NCBI RefSeq assembly: GCF_900167135.1
Contig: NZ_FUWZ01000007.1
Coordinates: 62,001 to 126,000, forward strand
Direction: 5' to 3'
Origin: Chitinophaga eiseniae
Lineage (GTDB): Bacteria; Bacteroidota; Bacteroidia; Chitinophagales; Chitinophagaceae
Length of the DNA stretch: 64,000 nucleotides
This document shows positions 27,432 through 33,667 of this stretch, piece by piece. The number at the start of each line of letters is the position of its first letter. Within the stretch, counting starts at the first letter, position 1. The notes below the pieces were generated by a model that was given only the letters and a program-made list of their open reading frames with translations, searched no databases and had not been told where the DNA came from. Both the position numbers and the translations under genes were made by a program.

Positions 27432-27620
27432 ATGTGGTGGTTTTTAAAAGGACATACATGATTCAAACGGAGCAATAAAACTAATGGACGTGCTAAGAAC
27501 CTATGTAGCAGTCTGTTACTGACGTTGGCCTGCATAAGCACGCGCTACTTTTAACGTTGATTGCACCGTTCACCGGCGCAGTGATTTGTTACTATTCGTG
27601 AACCTTTAACTCCACCCACC

Positions 27621-28454
27621 ATGGAAAATGCTTTGCTTCCCGGCGATTATTGGGACCATCGGTCAGATGATCGCAGACAATGGGAAAACGTTATTAACCT
27701 TTTTTTGAAACCTGTAACCACTGCATTGTTGCAGCACCTTCACCTGAAAAATCCCGTGCGGATACTGGATGTTGGCACGGGTACCGGGGAACCGGGATTG
27801 TCTATTGCGCAGTTATATCCGGAAGCGGAAGTGACAGGAACGGATATATCTCCCCGGATGCTGGATATCGCTAACGAAAAAGGAAAAGAGAAAGGCCTGA
27901 CCAATTTTGAGGCGGTGTGTTGTGATGCCGTCGCCATGCCTTTTGAAGATCATTATTTCGACGCTGTAGTATGCAGGAACGGTGTCATGTTTTTTAAGAA
28001 TATCACTGATGGATTGAGAGAGATCAAACGGGTATTGAAGCCCGGCGGTCGCCTGGCAGCTTCTGCATGGGGGCTGCTGGAACATAACCTGTGGATCAGT
28101 CTGGTTTTGGACATCATTGCAGCGGTGACCCGCCGTAAGCTGTACAACCAGCATGTGCCGGGCATGTTTCACTGTATGCGGCCGGGGGTAATGGCCGACT
28201 GGTTTGAAACGGCCCAGTTGCAATCGGTGCAGGAGGAAGCACTGACGGGCATCGTACAGTTTAATTCGGTAGACGATCACTGGCAGTACGTGACGCGCGT
28301 CAGTGCGGATGTGGTCAACGCACTGAAAGATATCCCGCCGCCGGTGCAGGAGATCATCCGGTCGGAAGTGGCCAGCGCGGTAGGGCGGCATGTGATCGAT
28401 GGAAAGCTCTATTTCCAGTGGAGCCTGCGGGTGACTTCAGGCGTTAAGGCCTGA
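27621..28454 (+). CDS. UbiE/COQ5-type SAM methyltransferase, 277 aa
   Basis: Class I methyltransferase with motif I ILDVGTGTGEPGLSIA (about residues 49-64), EVTGTDISPRMLDIA, the FDAVVCRNGVMFF stretch, and REIKRVLKPGGRLAASAWG, a combination seen in menaquinone/ubiquinone-type and arsenite-type methyltransferases. No Cys triad of arsenite methyltransferases is evident. The start follows an AT-rich leader. The 3' end overlaps the convergent cyclopropane-fatty-acid synthase gene by 11 bases, so the two transcripts are antisense at their ends. Confidence 0.85.
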   Translation: MENALLPGDYWDHRSDDRRQWENVINLFLKPVTTALLQHLHLKNPVRILDVGTGTGEPGLSIAQLYPEAEVTGTDISPRMLDIANEKGKEKGLTNFEAVCCDAVAMPFEDHYFDAVVCRNGVMFFKNITDGLREIKRVLKPGGRLAASAWGLLEHNLWISLVLDIIAAVTRRKLYNQHVPGMFHCMRPGVMADWFETAQLQSVQEEALTGIVQFNSVDDHWQYVTRVSADVVNALKDIPPPVQEIIRSEVASAVGRHVIDGKLYFQWSLRVTSGVKA

Positions 28455-29610
28455 TGGCGCTGGCATATGTCAGTCCGTTGTTCTCCAGGGCGGTGGTGAA
28501 GTGATAGCCGCCGGGCAGCCCGCTTTTCGACAGCACGATCTGCCATAGCTGGCTATGCCGCGCACGGAACGATGCCGCGCAGGACAACAGGTAGTACTTC
28601 CACATACGGAAGAAGGGTTGATCATATCGGTTCCTGAGCTTGTCCCAGTTGGCGCTGATATTGTCGTACCAGGCCATGAGGGTTTTGTCGTAATTAACAC
28701 TGAAATTCTCCCAGTGTTCCATCACGAAAATACCTTCTATGGCCTGGCCTATCTGCCGTATTGTGGGAATGACGGCGCCGGGGAAAATATATTTATTGAG
28801 CCACTGGTCGGTGAAGGCGTGTGTTTCATTGCCGCCGATGGTATGCAGCAGGAACAGGCCGTTATCTTTCAGGCAGCGGGAGGCGACTTTCATATATTCG
28901 CCGTAGTTATGCTGGCCTACGTGCTCAAACATGCCCAGCGAAACGATGGCGTCGAATTTTTCATCCAGCAGGCGGTAGTCCTGTAGCCGGAGGGTAACGG
29001 GCAGGCCGGCGCAGAGCTGCTGCCCCAGGGCCAGCTGTTCTTTGGAGATAGTGACCCCGGTAACGGTGACCCCGTATTTCTCGGCGGCATATTTCGCAAA
29101 GCTTCCCCAGCCGCAGCCAATGTCGAGGACATGCATGCCCGGCTTCAGCTGCAGCTTGCGGCAGGAGAGGTCCAGTTTGTTTTCCTGGGCCTGGTCCAGC
29201 GTGATGGCGTTATCCCAGAAAGCGCAGGTGTACACCAGGCGTTTGTCCAGCATGTTCAGGAAAAGGTCGTTGCCCGCGTCATAGTGGTGCTGTCCATTGC
29301 GGGTGGCGCGTGCCGGCCGCTGGAAGTTAAACAGGCGCGCCAGCAGAATGTCCATCTTCAGCCGTATACTTTTACGGACGCTTTTGTCGAGGTTGGAACG
29401 CAGTAGTTTATAGAAGAATTCGTCCAACCGGAGACTGTCCCAATAGCCCTCCATGTACGATTCGCCCAGTCCGAGAGAGCCGCCATATAAGGCCCGGGAA
29501 TAAAAATCATCGTTGTATACGTGAATGTCCCACGGATTGCTTCCATTTACCGTGATGCCCGCTGTCAATAGCAGCCGGGTGACAATGCCCTTTGTTTTTT
29601 CGTTGTTCAT
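28444..29610 (-). CDS. cfa: Cyclopropane-fatty-acyl-phospholipid synthase, 388 aa
   Basis: Transfers a methylene group from SAM to double bonds of membrane phospholipid acyl chains, giving cyclopropane fatty acids that stabilise membranes under acid, solvent or stationary-phase stress. Diagnostic segments are GLGESYMEGYWD near the N-terminus, HYDAGNDLFLNMLD..LVYTCAFW, the SAM motif VLDIGCGWGSF, and the late DNGLFLLHTIGG and IFPGAVIPT. Length matches bacterial Cfa. I start at 29610 (MNNEKTKG); the longer frame from 29751 adds 47 residues without family character. It is divergent from the tetR-like gene, about 250 bases away. Confidence 0.93.
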   Translation of the reverse strand: MNNEKTKGIVTRLLLTAGITVNGSNPWDIHVYNDDFYSRALYGGSLGLGESYMEGYWDSLRLDEFFYKLLRSNLDKSVRKSIRLKMDILLARLFNFQRPARATRNGQHHYDAGNDLFLNMLDKRLVYTCAFWDNAITLDQAQENKLDLSCRKLQLKPGMHVLDIGCGWGSFAKYAAEKYGVTVTGVTISKEQLALGQQLCAGLPVTLRLQDYRLLDEKFDAIVSLGMFEHVGQHNYGEYMKVASRCLKDNGLFLLHTIGGNETHAFTDQWLNKYIFPGAVIPTIRQIGQAIEGIFVMEHWENFSVNYDKTLMAWYDNISANWDKLRNRYDQPFFRMWKYYLLSCAASFRARHSQLWQIVLSKSGLPGGYHFTTALENNGLTYASAIRP

Positions 29611-29792
29611 GGCTGTATAACAAGTTAACAGGCCAGGAGAGTTATTTGTTCCTGCCAAAATGATTTTTTTTGAGGTGTCGGGCCGTTTGGGGTGCGATCG
29701 CCTGTCACAAATGTAACGATATTCCACGGGTAAAAACCACTGCTGCTGCATGTGGGTCGCAGGATTGCCTGAGGCTGTCGTGTACTTTTGTA

Positions 29793-29823
29793 GAATACTG
29801 TTTTATAATTTGAACAGTGTTCA
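29793..29823. promoter_or_regulatory. Candidate TetR operator: two overlapping inverted repeats
   Basis: A perfect 13-base palindrome TGAACAGTGTTCA (29811-29823) ends one base before the -7 box of the tetR-like gene. It overlaps a second repeat whose arms, 29793-29802 and 29813-29822, pair at 9 of 10 positions around a 10-base spacer. The position suits autorepression. Confidence 0.6.
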
Positions 29824-29824
29824 T

Positions 29825-29832
29825 TATATTTG
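29825..29832 (+). promoter_or_regulatory. Candidate -7 box TATATTTG of the tetR-like gene
   Basis: Exact TAnnTTTG match 31 bases before the start codon. A second exact match, TACTTTTG, lies at 29783-29790. No clear -33 TTG at standard spacing. Confidence 0.5.
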
Positions 29833-29863
29833 CAGGTAATAAAAAAAACGTGAATAGGTTATT

Positions 29864-30463
29864 ATGAAGAACAAGGCTTTGCAGGAACAACGGATCAGAG
29901 GTTACTTCATTGAAGCAACCAAAGAGATCCTGAAAAGCGAAGGACTCAAAAGCGTCAGCGTCCGCAACATCGCGGAGAAAGCAGGTTATTCCTTTGCCAC
30001 CTTGTACAACTATTTTAAGGATGCCAAAGACCTTGTATTCCTCTGCGTGCAGGACTTCCAGGAAGAATGCAGCGCGCATGTGGTTACCCGCAGCGCCAAA
30101 GCGGCAAGAGGAGGGAAGAAACTGCGCGCCATCCTTTTGGCTTACCTCGAATACTTCGTGCAGTACCCCGGCATATTTGAACTGTTCTTTATGGAGAAAC
30201 TGTCGGAGCTGAACAAACAACCGGAGACCGCTTCCATGATCACCGGTTTTCCGGACAGGCTGTGCGAGGAGGAATGGAAATATTTGATCGCAAATAAAAC
30301 AGTAAGTGCGGCAGCGGCAGCCAATAAAAGAGCAGCGCTGCTCTACGGGCTTTCCGGTCTGCTGTTGTTGTACATCAACCGGCAGATGCCTGCAGGCTAC
30401 CCGGCGTTCCTGAAAGCCGCCAATACCTTCATCGACAGCCAGCTAAAAGAGATGAACACATGA
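29864..30463 (+). CDS. TetR/AcrR-family transcriptional regulator, 199 aa
   Basis: One-component repressor. The N-terminal helix-turn-helix (about residues 12-55) shows ILKSEGLKSVSVRNIAEKAGYSFATLYNYFKDAKDL, the standard TetR pattern; the remaining helices form a ligand pocket. Its own promoter carries overlapping palindromes, consistent with autoregulation. The stop codon overlaps the start of the GIY-YIG gene (ATGA), so the two are translationally coupled. The divergent cfa gene 250 bases upstream is another candidate target because it alters membrane lipids, but there is no direct evidence. Confidence 0.9.
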   Translation: MKNKALQEQRIRGYFIEATKEILKSEGLKSVSVRNIAEKAGYSFATLYNYFKDAKDLVFLCVQDFQEECSAHVVTRSAKAARGGKKLRAILLAYLEYFVQYPGIFELFFMEKLSELNKQPETASMITGFPDRLCEEEWKYLIANKTVSAAAAANKRAALLYGLSGLLLLYINRQMPAGYPAFLKAANTFIDSQLKEMNT

Positions 30464-30816
30464 AATCAAAAAAGGAATTAAAAGACGCTTACCGGCAGAT
30501 GACTTTCCGCATGGGCGTGTTCCGCCTGCGTAATAAAAAGGACAACCGCGTTTGGATACATCACAGCATGGACCTCGACCGCGCCTGGAATTCCGTTCGC
30601 CTGCAGTTGCAGTCAGACAGGCATCCCAATGCCGCATTGCAGGAGGACTGGAACCGGTTGGGAGAAGAGAATTTTATGTATGAGATCGTAGAGGAACTGG
30701 AAGATACCCGGGACCCTGCGGTGGATTATAAGAAAGAGGTGCAGGCGCTGTATAAACTGTGCCTGGAGGAACTGCAGCCTTATCAGGATAGAGGATATCA
30801 CCAGCAGAAAAGCTAA
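30460..30816 (+). CDS. GIY-YIG nuclease family protein, 118 aa
   Basis: Resembles the small stand-alone GIY-YIG proteins found in Firmicutes and Bacteroidota: KKELKDAYRQMTFRMGVFRLRNKKDNRVWIHHSMDLDRAWNS, HPNAALQEDWNRLGEENFMYEIVEEL. The canonical GIY and YIG triplets are replaced by MGVF and VWIH-type sequences, so nuclease activity is doubtful. It overlaps the TetR-family stop by 4 bases and is followed by a tandem pair of tRNA-like elements. Function of this subfamily is unknown. Confidence 0.75.
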   Translation: MKSKKELKDAYRQMTFRMGVFRLRNKKDNRVWIHHSMDLDRAWNSVRLQLQSDRHPNAALQEDWNRLGEENFMYEIVEELEDTRDPAVDYKKEVQALYKLCLEELQPYQDRGYHQQKS

Positions 30817-30837
30817 GCAGATACGGATTTTAAGTAT

Positions 30838-30926
30838 ATTGCGTCCGCAATAGGCTGTAGTTTAATGGAAAAATACACGTCACCAAAACGTGAGATGTAA
30901 GTTCGATTCCTGCCGGCTTTATTGCG
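30838..30926 (+). repeat. ATTGCG / CGCAAT / ATTGCG set around tRNA-like element 1
   Basis: CGCAAT (30846-30851) can pair with an upstream ATTGCG (30838-30843, 2-base loop) or a downstream ATTGCG (30921-30926), which would lengthen the acceptor helix. The outer copies extend to 7-base direct repeats ATTGCGT (30838-30844, 30921-30927) flanking the element. Confidence 0.5.
30852..30920 (+). tRNA. tRNA-like element 1 (anticodon-position triplet CCA; atypical)
   Basis: Folds as a cloverleaf: acceptor AGGCTG/CGGCTT (30852-30857 with 30914-30919, 6 bp with G-T pairs), TA linker, D-arm GTTT/AAAT, anticodon stem CACGT/ACGTG with loop CACCAAA, and T-arm with loop TTCGATT and one stem mismatch. The triplet at positions 34-36 reads CCA (Trp), but position 33 is A, not the universal U, and there is no encoded CCA end. 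Leader CGCAAT and trailer ATTGCG pair to extend the acceptor to 12 bp with one bulged T (30920). It may be a degenerate tRNA or a tRNA-mimic RNA. A TATATTG (30835-30841) is one base short of a -7 box. Confidence 0.5.
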
Positions 30927-30933
30927 TTATTCA

Positions 30934-31009
30934 GGGGGATAGTTTAAAATGGAAAAACACCGGCCAGCATAAGCCGGAAGATGTAGGTTCGAGCCCTGCT
31001 CCTCCACCA
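30934..31009 (+). tRNA. tRNA-like element 2 with encoded CCA (atypical)
   Basis: Cloverleaf with acceptor GGGGGA/TCCTCC (30934-30939 with 31000-31005, 6 bp), TA linker, perfect D-stem GTTT/AAAC, anticodon stem CCGGC/GCCGG around an 8-base loop CAGCATAA, T-arm GTAGG/CCTGC with loop TTCGAGC, discriminator A and an encoded CCA. The triplet in register with element 1 is GCA, again with A at position 33, and the loop is one base too long. It lies 13 bases after element 1, and an intrinsic terminator follows 44 bases later, so both are probably on one RNA. Amino-acid identity cannot be assigned safely. Confidence 0.55.
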
Positions 31010-31053
31010 TTTTTAGTAAGTAACCCTTACGGGTATACGATATTGACAGTAGC

Positions 31054-31080
31054 GGGCGTCCAAAAGGACGCCCTTTTTTT
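31054..31080 (+). terminator. Intrinsic terminator after the tandem tRNA-like elements
   Basis: Perfect 8-bp GC-rich stem GGGCGTCC/GGACGCCC (31054-31061, 31066-31073) with AAAA loop followed by seven T. Confidence 0.9.
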
Positions 31081-31122
31081 ATTCGCATCGCCACCGCTGC
31101 ATCACCCAAATAAAAAATTTAA

Positions 31123-31136
31123 ATTTCGTTATTTCG
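31123..31136. promoter_or_regulatory. Candidate ArsR-family operator: ATTTCG direct repeat
   Basis: ATTTCG occurs at 31123-31128 and 31131-31136, directly upstream of the -7 box of the arsR-type gene. The same hexamer recurs as an inverted pair before the next gene (31481-31500). Confidence 0.4.
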
Positions 31137-31147
31137 GAAAATCTAGA

Positions 31148-31155
31148 TATGTTTG
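31148..31155 (+). promoter_or_regulatory. Candidate -7 box TATGTTTG of the arsR-type gene
   Basis: Exact TAnnTTTG match ending 4 bases before the ATG, implying a very short leader. TTC (31125-31127) lies 20 bases upstream as a near match to the -33 TTG. Confidence 0.5.
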
Positions 31156-31159
31156 CGCC

Positions 31160-31465
31160 ATGGAATTAAAAATGATTTTCAAAGCGCTCAGCAATGAAAC
31201 CAGGGTCAACATGCTCCATTGGCTCAAACAGCCCCGGCTTCACTTTCCGGCTGAGGAGCTGGAAGACTATGACGCCCATCTCGGAGTTTGTGTCAGCGAC
31301 ATTACCGAAAAAGCCGGTCTATCGCTGTCTGCAACGTCAGACCACCTGAGTTCACTGCAAAAGTGCGGACTTATCGAAGCCACCCGGGTGGGCCAGTGGA
31401 CATACTATAAACGCAATGAAGCGACGATAGCGCAACTGAGCGGGTTAGTCCAAAATATGCGCTGA
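31160..31465 (+). CDS. ArsR-family winged-helix regulator, 101 aa
   Basis: Small winged-helix repressor: MELKMIFKALSNETRVNMLHWL is the standard ArsR opening, VSDITEKAGLSLSATSDHLSSLQKCGLIEATRVGQWTYYKRN holds the recognition helix and wing. Cys in GVCVSDI and in LQKCG could sense metal or redox state, but the ELCVCDL motif of arsenic sensors is not present. I start at 31160; the frame is open upstream to 30890, but that part runs through the tRNA-like elements and terminator and cannot be coding. The quinone oxidoreductase 43 bases downstream is the likely target. Confidence 0.88.
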   Translation: MELKMIFKALSNETRVNMLHWLKQPRLHFPAEELEDYDAHLGVCVSDITEKAGLSLSATSDHLSSLQKCGLIEATRVGQWTYYKRNEATIAQLSGLVQNMR

Positions 31466-31480
31466 TTTTTTTAACTAAAC

Positions 31481-31500
31481 ATTTCGAAAATACGCGAAAT
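31481..31500. promoter_or_regulatory. Inverted ATTTCG / CGAAAT pair
   Basis: ATTTCG (31481-31486) and CGAAAT (31495-31500) face each other across 8 bases, 8 bases before the oxidoreductase start codon, repeating the hexamer seen upstream of the arsR-type gene. Confidence 0.4.
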
Positions 31501-31508
31501 ATCGAATT

Positions 31509-32471
31509 ATGAAAGCAATTGTCATAGAGAACTATGGCGGACCGGAAGTCCTTCAGTTAAAAGAGGTGCCTACTCCTGTTATAACAGATAAAGCCCAGGT
31601 GCTGGTGAAGGTAAGGGCTGCCTCGGTCAACCCGCTCGACTACCAGGTAAGGCGGGGGGATTATGCATCGCTGTTCGATCTGCCGATTATCACCGGTCAC
31701 GATGTTGCCGGCGACGTGATCGCCGTGGGCGAAGGCGTGAAAAAGTGGCAGCCCGGCGATAAGGTCTATTATTCCCCGCGTTTTGGGGGGCCGGGCAGTT
31801 ATGCGGCGTACCACCTTACAGATGAATCTTCGTTGAGCAGGATGCCTGAGGACCTTAGTTACACGGAAGCTGCTGCTATTCCGCTTGTAGGGGGAACAGT
31901 ATGGGAAATGCTGGTGGTAAGGGCCAAACTGAAAAAAGGGGATACGGTCCTCATCCCCGGCGGGGCCGGCGGCGTTGGTACATTAGCCATACAGGTGGCT
32001 AAATCATTGGGGGCATTCGTGTACACCACAGGACAGGGGATTTTACAAGAACAACTGTATCACCTTGGAGCGGATGTAGTGATCGATCATCACAGGAAAA
32101 ACTACATCGAAGAGGTACAGGCACATACGAAGGGAAAAGGGGTCGATGTCATTATCGATACAGTAGGAGGCACCACACTTTCGGATAGTCCGCGCGCCCT
32201 GGCTAACTACGGTACAGTGGTAACATTGGTGGATATTGCACAGCCGCAAAATCTGATCGATGCCTGGGAACGGAATGCGACCTACCATTTCGTTTTTACC
32301 CGGCAAAGCAGGGATGAACTTCATCATATTACCGGGCTGATCGAAGCAGGACAGGTAAAGCCGGTAATAGACAGCATCTATCCGCTGGAAGACGTTAAAA
32401 ATGCCCATCGAAGAATAGAAGATACAAAACGGGACAGGCCTTTATTGGGCAAAATAGTACTGTCGTTGTAA
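31509..32471 (+). CDS. Zinc-independent quinone oxidoreductase (MDR superfamily), 320 aa
   Basis: NADPH-dependent medium-chain dehydrogenase/reductase of the quinone-oxidoreductase class. The N-terminal GroES-like domain (ASVNPLDYQVRRGDY, GHDVAGDVIAVGEGVKKWQPGDKVYY) precedes the nucleotide-binding domain with GGAGGVGTLAIQVAKSLGA at about residues 154-172. Structural zinc Cys residues are absent, as expected for this class. It is in an operon with the ArsR-type gene and shares its candidate operator hexamer, so expression probably responds to a quinone-like or thiol-reactive signal. A 19-bp hairpin begins just before its stop codon. Confidence 0.9.
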   Translation: MKAIVIENYGGPEVLQLKEVPTPVITDKAQVLVKVRAASVNPLDYQVRRGDYASLFDLPIITGHDVAGDVIAVGEGVKKWQPGDKVYYSPRFGGPGSYAAYHLTDESSLSRMPEDLSYTEAAAIPLVGGTVWEMLVVRAKLKKGDTVLIPGGAGGVGTLAIQVAKSLGAFVYTTGQGILQEQLYHLGADVVIDHHRKNYIEEVQAHTKGKGVDVIIDTVGGTTLSDSPRALANYGTVVTLVDIAQPQNLIDAWERNATYHFVFTRQSRDELHHITGLIEAGQVKPVIDSIYPLEDVKNAHRRIEDTKRDRPLLGKIVLSL

Positions 32472-32516
32472 AACAGAAGAGGGCGTCCTGAAAGATACCC
32501 TCTTCTGTTTTACAAC
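32465..32516 (+). terminator. Terminator-like hairpin after the quinone oxidoreductase
   Basis: Perfect 19-bp stem (32465-32483 with 32498-32516) and a 14-base loop. The arms carry A4 and T4 runs; no separate T-tail follows. The stop codon lies in the left arm. Confidence 0.7.
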
Positions 32517-32545
32517 ATATCTTTATAAATATTGAAAACTGTTAT

Positions 32546-32553
32546 TATGTTTG
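32546..32553 (+). promoter_or_regulatory. Candidate -7 box TATGTTTG for tRNA-like element 3
   Basis: Exact TAnnTTTG match. The predicted start of transcription, 5-7 bases downstream, coincides with the first base of the extended stem of the element (32559). The 12 bases TATGTTTGCGCC are identical to those at the arsR-type promoter (31148-31159). Confidence 0.55.
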
Positions 32554-32558
32554 CGCCC

Positions 32559-32645
32559 GTGACGGACCGTGGCTCAATTGGAGGAGCGCCTGCTCTGCAA
32601 GCAGGAGGTGGGAGTTCGATTCTCTCCGGTCCTGTCACATTTTTT
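32559..32645 (+). tRNA. tRNA-like element 3 in its own transcription unit (core 32564-32633)
   Basis: Cloverleaf core: acceptor GGACCG/CGGTCC (32564-32569, 32627-32632, perfect 6 bp), TG linker, D-stem GCTC/GAGC, anticodon stem CCTGC/GCAGG with loop TCTGCAA, T-arm GGGAG/CTCTC with loop TTCGATT. In the 7-base loop the 34-36 triplet is TGC (Ala), but position 33 is C, and the G3-U70 pair needed by alanyl-tRNA synthetase is missing. No CCA is encoded. Flanking GTGAC (32559-32563) and GTCAC (32634-32638) extend the acceptor by 5 bp past one bulged T, and six T (32640-32645) follow, so the closing helix can also act as terminator. It may be a tRNA-mimic small RNA. Confidence 0.55.
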
Positions 32646-32653
32646 GCTCTCCG

Positions 32654-33631
32654 CTAACGATATACACTCTTTATCGCTTTACTGTCCGGATGTACAAATT
32701 CGCCGGTTGCTGCCGGGAAATCTTTCATGGCGGAAAGATGCAGCGGTAAATTGCCTTTGGCGCCCAGTGCCTTGGTGGAAGGGGCATAGCCAAGGTCTAT
32801 CCATTTCAGGTAAGGCCTGGCGGACAACAGGTCATGAAGCAGCTGCATACCTTCAGCTTCAATGCCGCAGCTGGACAGGCTGAGTTGTTCCAGCGTGGTG
32901 TTCTGCTGCAGCCCGCGTATCAGGTGCGCCACCCCTTTATCACCGATATTATTCACGCTCAGAAAAAGGGATTTCAGGTGTTTATTGGCGATCAGCATAT
33001 CGCTGACGGGTATCATCATGTCAGCGGTCAGGTAGTTGCCGCTCAGGTACAGCCGCTCTACTGTCCTGTTTTCTTTCAGGTATTCCAGCAGTGTCAGAAA
33101 CCCTTCGCCGGCACAGGTATTCACCAGGTCCAGCGTACGCAGGTGCGGATTTTGTTGCAGCAGCTGCACAATGTTTTTCATACTCTGGCTGCCGATGGGA
33201 TTCCTTTTGAGCCACATGCTTTTAACGGACTGGTTTCCGCCAAGGGCCTCACAGAGCGCCTGTGCGCCCGCCTGTTCTATGTAGTTACATCCGAGATATA
33301 CCGTTTCGATCGTATGGTTGACAGATACCAGGTCTGCTACCGCCCGCGCACCGGCATTGCCAAAGGCATTGGTGCCCATCAGGATATGTTTGATCTGTGT
33401 GTTCTCCCGCAGCGCGGCTGCCACCAGTTGTACGCCTTCCACCCCCAGCTGTTGCTTGCACATGTCCAGTCGCCCGTCTGTAGTAACTGTGCCTACCGGA
33501 AACACCAGGTTGGTAAAGGGCAACGGCTGGTTGTTTTCAAGGTAGGCCAGCACAGGGGCCAGGTCGCTCCGGTGAAAAGGAAACGTTTCTTTTACATAGT
33601 CAACGGGACAGACAACGGTATTATTCTGCAT
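32654..33631 (-). CDS. Leucine-rich-repeat protein, ribonuclease-inhibitor type, 325 aa
   Basis: After an N-terminal segment of about 75 residues, the chain is a row of about 28-residue leucine-rich repeats of the RNI kind, each with a consensus such as TIETVYLGCNYIEQAGAQALCEAL or TLEQLSLSSCGIEAEGMQLLHDLL. Such horseshoes bind proteins and are more familiar from eukaryotes. No signal peptide is seen, so it is probably cytosolic. I start at 33631 (MQNNTV); an in-frame ATG at 33664 would nearly touch the upstream gene. It lies about 36 bases after the zinc-ribbon SDR gene on the same strand and is probably cotranscribed. Confidence 0.8.
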   Translation of the reverse strand: MQNNTVVCPVDYVKETFPFHRSDLAPVLAYLENNQPLPFTNLVFPVGTVTTDGRLDMCKQQLGVEGVQLVAAALRENTQIKHILMGTNAFGNAGARAVADLVSVNHTIETVYLGCNYIEQAGAQALCEALGGNQSVKSMWLKRNPIGSQSMKNIVQLLQQNPHLRTLDLVNTCAGEGFLTLLEYLKENRTVERLYLSGNYLTADMMIPVSDMLIANKHLKSLFLSVNNIGDKGVAHLIRGLQQNTTLEQLSLSSCGIEAEGMQLLHDLLSARPYLKWIDLGYAPSTKALGAKGNLPLHLSAMKDFPAATGEFVHPDSKAIKSVYR

Positions 33632-33667
33632 AATTATTTCTTTTACGGGTGATGATCGAAACAAGTT

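Noticed and set aside
30890..31159. Extended N-terminus of the ArsR-type frame
   Set aside because: The frame is open, but it passes through the tRNA-like elements, an intrinsic terminator and the -7 box, so it cannot be translated as part of the regulator.
32564..32633. Calling element 3 a normal tRNA-Ala or tRNA-Cys
   Set aside because: The TGC or GCA triplets would suggest this, but the acceptor is 6 bp, position 33 is C, G3-U70 is missing for Ala, and the loop register needed for Cys breaks the anticodon stem.
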